Shown here: positions 1 through 6,291 of the stretch, one piece after another
Numbering within the stretch: the first letter of the stretch is position 1
Layout: each line of letters opens with the position of its first letter
NCBI GenBank assembly: GCA_003153915.1
Contig: PMBX01000250.1
Span: forward strand, 4,479 to 12,521
Direction: 5' to 3'
DNA length: 8,043 bases
Source: Phycisphaerales bacterium
Lineage (GTDB): Bacteria; Planctomycetota; Phycisphaerae; SM23-33
Made by a program: the position numbers and the translations under genes
The notes under the pieces: generated by a model
What the model was told of the DNA's origin: nothing
Seen by the model: the letters and a program-made list of their open reading frames with translations, nothing else
Databases searched by the model: none

Positions 1-1104
1 ATCAAGCTGGCGCCCGTGATCCTGCACGCCAAGGAACGCGGGCAGGACTTTGACGTCCGCGTCTGCGTCACCGCCCAGCACCGCCAGATGCTCGACCAGG
101 TGTTGGAGGTTTTCGGGATCGTCCCGGACATCGACTTGAACCTTATGAGGCCCAACCAGGACCTCTACACCTTGACGGCCAACCTGATGATTGCCCTGCG
201 TCCCGTGATGCAATCCGAGCGGCCTGACTGGGTGCTGGTCCAGGGCGACACGACCACCGTCTGGACGGCGGCGCTGGCGGCGTTCTACGAGAACATACGC
301 GTGGGGCATGTGGAGGCGGGCCTGCGCACCTTCGACAAGCGCCAGCCCTTCCCAGAGGAGATCAACCGCCGCCTGTGCACGCAGCTTGCCGACCTGCATT
401 TCGCCCCCACCTCGCTGGCGCGAGACAACCTCCTGGCCGAGGGCGTAAACGGCAAACAAGTCGTCGTCACGGGTAACACCGTTATCGACGCGCTGTTGTG
501 GGTTCTGAATAGCATCCAGACGGCCCCGACCCCGGACGTGCAAGCCATCCGCCAGTGGACGGAAAAAACCATCGACCAGGCAAGGATGGTCCTGATAACC
601 GGGCATCGGCGTGAGAGTTTCGGCGAGGGCTTCGAGAATATCTGTAACGCCATCGCGGACCTGGCCGGGCGATTCGCCGACGTGCATTGGGTGTACCCCG
701 TGCACCTGAACCCCAACGTCCAGGAACCGGTCCGCCGCATCCTGGCTGGCCGGGCCAACGTACACCTCATCGACCCGCTGTCCTACGCGCCGTTCGCCTG
801 GCTGATGCAGCGCAGTTCGCTGATCCTGACGGATTCCGGGGGAATCCAGGAAGAGGCCCCAAGCCTGGGCAAGCGCGTGCTGGTGATGCGGAACACCACC
901 GAGCGGCCGGAGGGTATCGCCGCCGGCTGCACCCAACTGGTGGGCAATACCAGGGAAGGCATAGTCGCCGCCGTGACCGCCTGCCTGTCACGTCGGGACC
1001 AGGAAGCGGACATTCAGCGCCGCAATCCCTACGGCGACGGCCAAGGCAGCCGAAAGATCGCCGAGGCGATACTGCGATACGAGAACGGGGAGAGTAAACC
1101 TTGA
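1..1104 (+). CDS. wecB: UDP-N-acetylglucosamine 2-epimerase (non-hydrolysing), 5' end outside window
   Basis: Cytoplasmic enzyme that interconverts UDP-GlcNAc and UDP-ManNAc, supplying ManNAc-type sugars for surface glycans. The frame is open from base 1 and opens with IKLAPVI, the tail of the family's GTRPEAIKLAPV motif, so about 12 N-terminal residues lie upstream; the GTG at base 16 is an internal Val, not the start. In fragment numbering, D83 (GDTTT), E105 (HVEAGLRTFD) and E119 (PFPEEINRR) align with E. coli D95, E117 and E131 at a constant offset of 12. H202 in TGHRRESFGEGF matches the catalytic-region His. The UDP-binding motif LTDSGGIQEEAPSLGK and the following RNTTERPEG are intact. 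Length (368 codons seen, about 380 in total) is normal. It overlaps the next gene by 4 nt, so the two are probably translationally coupled. Identification as a family member is firm; the exact gene name (wecB, mnaA or a capsule homologue) is not fixed by sequence alone. Confidence 0.96.
   Translation: MKLAPVILHAKERGQDFDVRVCVTAQHRQMLDQVLEVFGIVPDIDLNLMRPNQDLYTLTANLMIALRPVMQSERPDWVLVQGDTTTVWTAALAAFYENIRVGHVEAGLRTFDKRQPFPEEINRRLCTQLADLHFAPTSLARDNLLAEGVNGKQVVVTGNTVIDALLWVLNSIQTAPTPDVQAIRQWTEKTIDQARMVLITGHRRESFGEGFENICNAIADLAGRFADVHWVYPVHLNPNVQEPVRRILAGRANVHLIDPLSYAPFAWLMQRSSLILTDSGGIQEEAPSLGKRVLVMRNTTERPEGIAAGCTQLVGNTREGIVAAVTACLSRRDQEADIQRRNPYGDGQGSRKIAEAILRYENGESKP
1087..1092 (+). promoter_or_regulatory. 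Ribosome binding site supporting the TTG start at 1101
   Basis: GGGGAG lies 8 nt before the TTG codon at 1101, inside the end of the epimerase gene. It supports the unusual TTG start, which is also the only one that places the glycosyltransferase N-terminus (KVLLATQQVIPHEGG) at the family's usual position. Confidence 0.6.
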
Positions 1105-2270
1105 AAGTTCTGCTGGCCACCCAACAGGTCATTCCCCACGAAGGCGGGTTGAGCACGCACATGGTTGACCTGGCCGCCGGGCTGGAGCGCCTGGGGCACG
1201 AGGTTCGATTGATCCACGGCGGGCAAGCGAGCGGTTCCGGCCTGGCCCGCATCGGGCGAATGGCTGCGTCCCTGGGCGATCTCGACCGCTACGTCTGTTG
1301 GAGCATGGGCGCTCTCCTGCGCCGGCTGGGCGGGCTGTTGCTGCGGGAAATTGAGGCTTTTGCCCCCGACCTGGTGCATTGTCACGATCCCTATGCCGCC
1401 GCCACGGTAGCGGGCGTCATTGGCTCGGGATCACCACCGGTCGTGGAGACGGTCCACGGGCCGGCGCTGTACGAGGCCCAGATGGGCAACTCCATTCGCG
1501 GCCCGCGCCACCGCAACTTCATTTTGGATTGCGAGCAGCGGGCCTTTGCCGCCGCGCGGCGGCTCATTGCCGTCGACAGCGGCCAGGCGGCGATCCTGCG
1601 AAACGATTACGGCGTGGACGGTTCGCGCATTACGGTGATCTTCAACTGCGTCAACGTAGCCGAGGTGCGGCGCCTGGCGGCGGCGGACAGCCCACTCCGC
1701 CCGGTGGAACCGTTCTTCCTGGTGCCCCGGCGACTCGTGCCCAAAACCGGCGTGCGGTATGCCATCGAGGCACTGGCACGAATGCAGCAGACAAATGTCC
1801 GGCTGGTCATTGCAGGTCAAGGCCCGCTGCGAGGCGAGCTGGAGGCCCTGGCCAACTCTTTGGGCCTAGCCGGGCGAACGCGGTTTCTCGGTTCGGTCCC
1901 ACGGGCGCAACTATTGCCCTTGTTTCCGCGCGCCGCCGCCGTCATCGTGCCTTCGGTCCCGGAATCGGGCGTGGTGGAGGCCACCAGCCTGGCTGTCACC
2001 GAGGCGATGGCCGCCGGGACGATCCCCATCGCCTCCAACATCGGCGGGCTGGCGGAACTTATTCAGAACGAACAGACGGGCCTGCTGGTCCCACCCGCCG
2101 ACCCGGGGGCCCTGGCGGCGGCGATGGCCAAGGCCCTTGGCGATTCGCCGTTGCGCCGGCGACTTCTGGGCGGCGCTAAAGAAAAGGTGGAAGCCGACTA
2201 CGACACGCACGCCTGGCTGGAAAAAACAATCGCCGTCTACAGGCAAGCATTGGCGGAGGCGAGGAACTAA
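1101..2270 (+). CDS. GT4-family glycosyltransferase
   Basis: Probable cytoplasmic or membrane-associated GT-B fold retaining glycosyltransferase that transfers a sugar from a nucleotide donor onto a growing lipid-linked oligosaccharide; donor and acceptor cannot be read from sequence. The 389-aa length is typical. The N-terminal Rossmann half opens with KVLLATQQ, then the glycine-rich GGLSTHMVDLAAGL segment, DLVHCHDPYAA and VETVHGPAL. The C-terminal GT1 domain (Pfam Glycos_transf_1 type) carries FLVPRRLVPKTGVRYAIEAL, VIAGQGPLRGELE and an E-x7-E pair in VVEATSLAVTEAMAAG, followed by IGGLAELI and TGLLVPPADP. The TTG start overlaps the epimerase stop as TTGA. The gene ends directly against the flippase GTG, so the three form a single translational unit. 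No truncation or frameshift is visible. Confidence 0.93.
   Translation: MKVLLATQQVIPHEGGLSTHMVDLAAGLERLGHEVRLIHGGQASGSGLARIGRMAASLGDLDRYVCWSMGALLRRLGGLLLREIEAFAPDLVHCHDPYAAATVAGVIGSGSPPVVETVHGPALYEAQMGNSIRGPRHRNFILDCEQRAFAAARRLIAVDSGQAAILRNDYGVDGSRITVIFNCVNVAEVRRLAAADSPLRPVEPFFLVPRRLVPKTGVRYAIEALARMQQTNVRLVIAGQGPLRGELEALANSLGLAGRTRFLGSVPRAQLLPLFPRAAAVIVPSVPESGVVEATSLAVTEAMAAGTIPIASNIGGLAELIQNEQTGLLVPPADPGALAAAMAKALGDSPLRRRLLGGAKEKVEADYDTHAWLEKTIAVYRQALAEARN
2255..2264 (+). promoter_or_regulatory. Ribosome binding site for the flippase GTG start
   Basis: GGAGG followed by GAGG lies 6 nt before the GTG at 2271, within the last codons of the upstream glycosyltransferase. The strong Shine-Dalgarno supports the GTG start immediately after the TAA stop. 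Confidence 0.6.
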
Positions 2271-3578
2271 GTGGCTAGTTTCCTGCAAAAAGGCATTTTG
2301 GTTTCCGGCGGGCAGGTACTTGGGATCGTCCTGGGCATGTTCGCCGGCATCCTCTACTCCCGCACCTTGGGGCCGGAGGGCATGGGCCAGGTAGAGCTGT
2401 TTCGCTCCACCTCCATCATCGTCATCACCATTGTGGCCATGGGATTGGGCAACGCCAGCATCTACCTGCTTAACAATCGCAAGGTTCCCATGGCGGAGGT
2501 AGCCGACAATGGCTTGAAGATCAGCCTGGCTTTGGGAAGCCTCGTTGCCGTGGGTCTTTGGCTCGTTTTCCTGGCCAATCCCAAGTATTACGGCCGGCTT
2601 GCCACGCCCGCCGTGGCTATCTTCCTGGTGGGGATCGGGGCGCAATTGGGCACGAACATCCTCCGGCCTTTACTGGTGGCGCAAATGGCCGCCAGGCGGA
2701 TGGTGACGGTTGACCTCGTCATCCCCATTGGACTGTTGGTGGGCGGCTTGGCGCTGCTGGCTGGGCGATCGCTGAATCCCGCAACGATGCTGGCCGTCCA
2801 GGGAGTCGCTTCTTTCGGCGCGTTCGTCCTGGTGTTGGTCTACCTTCGAGACAACCTCAGTTGGCGGCAGCGGTTCCACTGGAAGCTCCTGATGGACATG
2901 TTGAATTACGGCGTGAAGCTGGCAGCCGCCAACATACTCATGAACCTGGGCAACAACATCACGGTCATGCTCCTTCGCCATTTTCGCGGCGATCAATTCA
3001 CGGATGTCGGCCTATACACGCGGGCCGCCACCATCAGCAGCCTGGCGATCCTGATACCATCGGCGCTAGGCCCGCTGCTGTATGCCAAGTGGTCCGACAC
3101 GGCCGGGCTGGCCCGCACACGACAGGCGGAGATGGCCGCCAGGATGAGTTGCACCTATGGACTCCTGGCAGCGGTGTTCCTGATGATTTTCGGCAAGTGG
3201 ATTATCTGGTTGATGTACGGCCATGAGTACCTGCGCGCCCAGGAAGCCCTGATCATACTTGCCCCCGCCGTGGCGATGTTGTCCCTGTTCAACGTGTGCA
3301 ACAACCTCCTTGCCGGCGACGGACGGGCGCTGGTCACCGCGTGCATATTGGTCGGCACGGTCGCGATCATCGCCACGGTGACGTACCTTGCGGCCCCGGT
3401 CTGGGGGATCCGAGGCGTGGCGGCGGCTGCCCTGTGCGGAAACGCCTTCACGGCCACCGTTAGCTTGGCCGCCTGCAACCGATACTTTCATCTCAATCCT
3501 CTTAAATGTTTGATTCCCAGCAGAAGCGACCTTGCCTACGTAATCCAATCGCTGGGAGTCCTGGTCAAGAAGACATAA
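2271..3578 (+). CDS. Wzx-type oligosaccharide flippase / polysaccharide export protein (MOP superfamily)
   Basis: Integral inner-membrane protein expected to flip the undecaprenyl-linked oligosaccharide from the cytoplasmic to the periplasmic face. At 435 aa, with many hydrophobic helices spaced along the chain, it fits the 12-14 helix MOP/Wzx architecture. The N-terminus GILVSGGQVLGIVLGMFAGILYSRTLGPEGMGQVELFRS is the typical helix-1 to helix-2 signature of polysaccharide biosynthesis flippases, where a repeat-unit exporter begins 'G-x6-G' followed by 'sRxLGPeg.G'. Further hydrophobic segments are seen, for example, around ISLALGSLVAVGLWLVFLA, AVAIFLVGIGAQLG, VDLVIPIGLLVGGLALLAG and ACILVGTVAIIATVTYLA. 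The GTG start abuts the upstream stop and has a good Shine-Dalgarno. No Wzy polymerase is seen in the window. The family assignment is strong, but the substrate is unknown. Confidence 0.9.
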   Translation: MASFLQKGILVSGGQVLGIVLGMFAGILYSRTLGPEGMGQVELFRSTSIIVITIVAMGLGNASIYLLNNRKVPMAEVADNGLKISLALGSLVAVGLWLVFLANPKYYGRLATPAVAIFLVGIGAQLGTNILRPLLVAQMAARRMVTVDLVIPIGLLVGGLALLAGRSLNPATMLAVQGVASFGAFVLVLVYLRDNLSWRQRFHWKLLMDMLNYGVKLAAANILMNLGNNITVMLLRHFRGDQFTDVGLYTRAATISSLAILIPSALGPLLYAKWSDTAGLARTRQAEMAARMSCTYGLLAAVFLMIFGKWIIWLMYGHEYLRAQEALIILAPAVAMLSLFNVCNNLLAGDGRALVTACILVGTVAIIATVTYLAAPVWGIRGVAAAALCGNAFTATVSLAACNRYFHLNPLKCLIPSRSDLAYVIQSLGVLVKKT

Positions 3579-3654
3579 GAGGCAAGAAGACGGCACGACG
3601 ACTGCCTGCCACGACGCGAACCCAGGCCGGCTTTTCGCTTACGACAGGAAAACG

Positions 3655-4701
3655 ATGGGCATGTTGACTACCAGGCCGTCAACACGGGAACAATTGGAGG
3701 CATGGGACCATTTCGTCGCCTCCTGCCCCCAGGGCAGCCATTGGCACCTGAGCTGGTGGCTGGACTGCCACCGCGCGCCCTTGTCGCGAACGGGCATACT
3801 GGCCGTGGAACAGGACGGGCGCATCGTCGCCGGGACGGCATGGCATAGATACGGTGTCCGACAGTGCAATGTCACCATTGTCTCCAACGGTCCCCTGGTG
3901 TCGGACCCCGCCTCACCCGCGTTGGGTTCCCTGCTGGCGGCGCTAAAGGAGGATTGCCGGAGGGCGGGCAGTTTCCTGCTCCAATTCGAGGCATTCGAGC
4001 CTGCATTGACCGAACCGATTCGCTCCTTCTTCGCCCGTTACCGCCTGGAAGATCAACCCGTCTGGAAGCTTCGCCATCCGGGCATCTGGAGGGACATACG
4101 CATTCCGTTAGCCGGCAGGACGCAGGAGGAACTGCTCAAGAGCTTCAACCGCCTGGCCCGTCGCCAGATACGCGATGCCCAGCAGGCCGGCGTGGAGATC
4201 GTCGCAGGCCGTGACGACGGCGATATCGCCGCGGCTTATGAGATATTCAGGGAATCCTCCGCCAGGAAAGGCTATGTCATTCGCAGCCGCCAGGACTTCC
4301 ATGAGTTGATCCAACAAGCTTGGAAACACGGCATGGGCCGGCTGCTGCTGGCCAGGATCGAGGGCGTTGCGGCGGGCTTTCTCTTTGGCGTGTTCCACCA
4401 TTGCGGGGCGGTCGGCGTACACACCGGCCACACGGAGCGATATGCAAACATCCCCACCGGCAGACTGCTTCATTGGCACATGATGCTCCAGGCTATCAAC
4501 GAGGGGATTCCTTACCTGAGCCTGGCGGCTCCGGGACGGGGAGGCGTGCGGGAATTCAAGGACGCCTTCCACCCGCAACTGATCGACAACACGCGGTTCG
4601 TCACCGTCATCCTCAAACCGCACCTGGTGGATCCGCTGCGAGGACTCATCGGGGATGTCCGATGGATGGAACCGCTGAAGCGGCTGGCGGCACGGCGATA
4701 A
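3655..4701 (+). CDS. FemAB-like GNAT-fold transferase (peptidoglycan-bridge / polysaccharide aminoacyl- or acyltransferase family)
   Basis: A 348-aa protein with the paired GNAT-like layout of FemAB/FemX and the BioF2-like Acetyltransf_6 family. The N-terminal half has SHWHLSWWLDCHR, then a middle helix at about residues 163-176, SFNRLARRQIRDAQ-AGVEI, matching the family's 'R.iRkAek.Gv.v' signature. The second GNAT half has GRLLLARIEGVAAGFLFGVFHHCGAVGVHTGH and the family end motif REFKDAFHPQLIDN (residues 299-312; compare 'l..FK.gFg'). Classical FemAB/FemX proteins take an amino acid from aminoacyl-tRNA to a lipid-linked glycan precursor; many environmental relatives sit in exopolysaccharide clusters with undetermined donors. 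No signal peptide, so it should act in the cytoplasm. ATG 3655 is chosen because AGGA lies 5 nt upstream; ATG 3661 is an alternative. A 76-nt gap separates it from the flippase gene, and the tRNA-like gene begins 31 nt past its stop on the opposite strand. Confidence 0.85.
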   Translation: MGMLTTRPSTREQLEAWDHFVASCPQGSHWHLSWWLDCHRAPLSRTGILAVEQDGRIVAGTAWHRYGVRQCNVTIVSNGPLVSDPASPALGSLLAALKEDCRRAGSFLLQFEAFEPALTEPIRSFFARYRLEDQPVWKLRHPGIWRDIRIPLAGRTQEELLKSFNRLARRQIRDAQQAGVEIVAGRDDGDIAAAYEIFRESSARKGYVIRSRQDFHELIQQAWKHGMGRLLLARIEGVAAGFLFGVFHHCGAVGVHTGHTERYANIPTGRLLHWHMMLQAINEGIPYLSLAAPGRGGVREFKDAFHPQLIDNTRFVTVILKPHLVDPLRGLIGDVRWMEPLKRLAARR

Positions 4702-4724
4702 CGGTCCGGTGGTCCGGCGACGGT

Positions 4725-4730
4725 AAAAAA
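4725..4730 (-). terminator. U-run after the tRNA-like gene, possible 3' end signal
   Basis: On the minus strand, six consecutive T residues follow two bases after the encoded CCA of the tRNA-like gene. The T-arm hairpin (CCAGG/CCTGG) and acceptor stem lie just before it, so a simple intrinsic-type stop is plausible. No separate downstream hairpin is visible, so this is weak. Confidence 0.25.
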
Positions 4731-4732
4731 CA

Positions 4733-4807
4733 TGGAGCCACCCCCAGGCCTTGCACCTGGACCTCAGCCAAACAATGGCCGCGCTCTGGTAATTGAGCTA
4801 GAGTGGC
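4733..4807 (-). tRNA. tRNA-Thr(UGU)-like gene with non-canonical D and T loops; candidate non-translational tRNA
   Basis: Read on the minus strand, the 75 nt fold into a full cloverleaf. Acceptor GCCACTC/GGGTGGC is paired 7 of 7 with one G-U. D stem is GCTC/GAGC (4 of 4). Anticodon stem is CGGCC/GGCTG (5 of 5, one G-U). T stem is CCAGG/CCTGG (5 of 5). Discriminator U73 and CCA are encoded. The anticodon loop ATTGTTT gives UGU, Thr. G1-C72, C2-G71, G35 and U36, known E. coli ThrRS identity elements, are present. U8, A14, A15-U48, A21, G26, U33, G53-C61, U54, C56, A57 and A58 are canonical. Abnormal positions are the D loop AATTACCA (A18 C19 instead of GG), T loop TGCAAGG (G55, G60), U37, A32 and a 4-nt variable loop. 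Intact stems argue against simple decay, while the lost 18-55 and 19-56 contacts argue against an ordinary elongator tRNA. It is antisense to the operon. A pseudogene remains possible. Confidence 0.72.
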
Positions 4808-4820
4808 GTAGTTATGGGTA

Positions 4821-4849
4821 CATGTAGGATATCACGATTGGGAAAGCAA
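4821..4849 (-). promoter_or_regulatory. Weak candidate promoter for the tRNA-like gene
   Basis: On the minus strand, TTGCTT (4844-4849) and TACATG (4821-4826) are separated by 17 bp, with the -10-like box 13 nt before the tRNA 5' end. The spacing fits a sigma70-type promoter, but each box matches the consensus only in part. The -10 box overlaps the 8-bp palindrome TACATGTA (4819-4826). Confidence 0.2.
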
Positions 4850-4911
4850 CCGAATTTGGGGCCTCCTGGACCGCAATGGGCCTGGGGTTGCTACGGTGGA
4901 GATGCCAGGCG

Positions 4912-6249
4912 ATGAACCGGCGAATCCAGCTTGCGATTACGAGCCTGGCCTGGAGGTTCAAGGGCGCCGATGTCGCGCGTCGCTACGAGGAGTTGATGGC
5001 CCGCGAGTATTGGCCGGTGGAGAAATGGCGAAGCTGCCAGGACGAACTGGTGCGAATCTTCGCGGCGCACTGCTACGAACACTCGCCCTTCCACCGCCGG
5101 CGGTTCGCCTCCGCCGGCCTGACCCCTTCCGATATCCGCGCCGCCGCCGACCTGCCCAAGTTGCCCATACTGACCAAAAACGATGTGCGACAAAACGCCG
5201 ATCAACTCCTGGCGGACAACTTTGACCGCCGGCGTCTTCGTCTCGGCCATACCAGCGGCTCCACCGGCGCGCCCCTGACCTACTACTACGACGCCTCAGT
5301 GACGGAATATACCGAGGCGGGCCTGTGGCGGGATTTCAGCCGTTGCGGCTGGCAGGGTGGGGAAAAGATCGCCGGCATGTGGGGGCTTAGGCCGGCTAAC
5401 TTATTGGCCTCGCGGCTGCGGAAGGCGATCTGCAATGCCGTCGGGCTGGTCTATCTTTCGGCGTGGAAGGTGGATGACGACCAGTTCGACCGGTGGTCCC
5501 GGCTTCTCAACCGCGCCCGGCCTACGGTGCTGGTGGCCTTCGCCTCCGTGGGTGGACGTTTTGCCCACTGGCTGATCGAACACCACCGGTCCGTACCGAG
5601 TATTAAAGGAGTCTTCACGACGGCGGAGACATTGTACCCGCCGCAGCGACAGGCCCTGGAGAACGCCTTCGGCTGCAAGGTGTTCGACTATTACGGCTGC
5701 CAGGAGGTTCCGCACATCGCCTGTCAGTGTGAACTAGGCCGCATGCACGTCAATCCCGACATGGTGGCGGTTGAGAACGGCCCGGCTGACGAACTGGGCC
5801 GCCGGCTGTTGATCGTAACCGGGCTGCGTAACCTGGCCATGCCCTTTCTGCGCTACGCCCCCGGCGACACCGCGGTCCTGCTGGAGGAAAACTGTCCCTG
5901 CGGAAGGACTACGCCCTTGATGGAACTTGGGATATCCAGGGTCTCGGACGTCTTCCGGCTGCCCGGCGGGAAGGCGTACCCCAGCTTGTATTTCGTGGTG
6001 CGGTTGCAACGGGGGGGCTTCGAGGGTGTGGAGACTTTCCAGTTCCACCAGGACCGCCCCGATCACATCTACCTGCGGATCGTCCGCAACGCCCGTTTCG
6101 ACGGCCCGGCCGAAAAACGACTCGCCGCCACGGCCAAGGAAATCGAATCCGAGATGGATCACCAGGCCCGGGTGGAAATCGCCTACGTAGACCACATCGA
6201 ACAGTCCGCATCCAACAAACACCATTACGCGCGCAGCGACGTGAAATGA
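4912..6249 (+). CDS. CapK/PaaK-like adenylate-forming enzyme (phenylacetate-CoA ligase family)
   Basis: ANL-superfamily adenylating enzyme of the phenylacetate-CoA ligase/CapK/coenzyme F390 synthetase group, which activates a carboxylate with ATP; the substrate here is unknown. Numbered from ATG 4912 (445 aa), TSGSTGAP (114-121) is the phosphate-binding loop, FTTAE (235-239) and YYGCQE (260-265) are the adenylate-binding motifs, RYAPGD (314-319) carries the conserved Asp for ribose binding, and GISRVSDVFRLPGGK is the hinge region. Cysteines C271, C273, C328 and C330 (CQC and CPCG) with a nearby His resemble the Zn-type Cys/His set seen in this subfamily. ATG 4912 is preferred because GGTGGAG lies 10 nt upstream and MNRRIQLA looks like a natural N-terminus; the in-frame ATG 4876 would add 12 residues with only weak ribosome-binding sequence. 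In polysaccharide clusters such proteins are common but poorly characterised. A decorating role on the glycan is an inference. Confidence 0.88.
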   Translation: MNRRIQLAITSLAWRFKGADVARRYEELMAREYWPVEKWRSCQDELVRIFAAHCYEHSPFHRRRFASAGLTPSDIRAAADLPKLPILTKNDVRQNADQLLADNFDRRRLRLGHTSGSTGAPLTYYYDASVTEYTEAGLWRDFSRCGWQGGEKIAGMWGLRPANLLASRLRKAICNAVGLVYLSAWKVDDDQFDRWSRLLNRARPTVLVAFASVGGRFAHWLIEHHRSVPSIKGVFTTAETLYPPQRQALENAFGCKVFDYYGCQEVPHIACQCELGRMHVNPDMVAVENGPADELGRRLLIVTGLRNLAMPFLRYAPGDTAVLLEENCPCGRTTPLMELGISRVSDVFRLPGGKAYPSLYFVVRLQRGGFEGVETFQFHQDRPDHIYLRIVRNARFDGPAEKRLAATAKEIESEMDHQARVEIAYVDHIEQSASNKHHYARSDVK

Positions 6250-6291
6250 CCGAGACGGACCAGGCCACCGCGCAAGATAGAGATTAACGAA

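Noticed and set aside
16..18. GTG at 16 as start of the epimerase
   Set aside because: The frame is open to base 1 and the preceding codons IKLAP belong to the conserved GTRPEAIKLAP motif, so the true start is upstream of the window.
3579..3654. Possible terminator (GGCCGGC followed by TTTT) between flippase and FemAB-like genes
   Set aside because: The hairpin is only a 6-bp palindrome without a loop and the T-run is four bases, so it is not convincing.
4703..4719. Short direct repeat GGTCCGGT/GGTCCGGC after the FemAB-like stop
   Set aside because: Only two imperfect 8-mer copies, no stable hairpin plus T-run on the + strand, and no sign of a mobile element; too little to call a terminator or repeat.
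4733..4807. tRNA on the + strand instead of the minus strand
   Set aside because: The + strand reading has no CCA-like 3' end, no T-loop signature and no U8/A14 pattern; all of these appear on the minus strand.
4819..4834. Palindromes TACATGTA and GATATC as an operator
   Set aside because: Both are short perfect palindromes expected by chance; no second copy or known regulator site is present.
4702..4911. Integration or attachment site at the tRNA-like gene
   Set aside because: No integrase, no repeat of the tRNA 3' end within the window and no change in base composition beside it.
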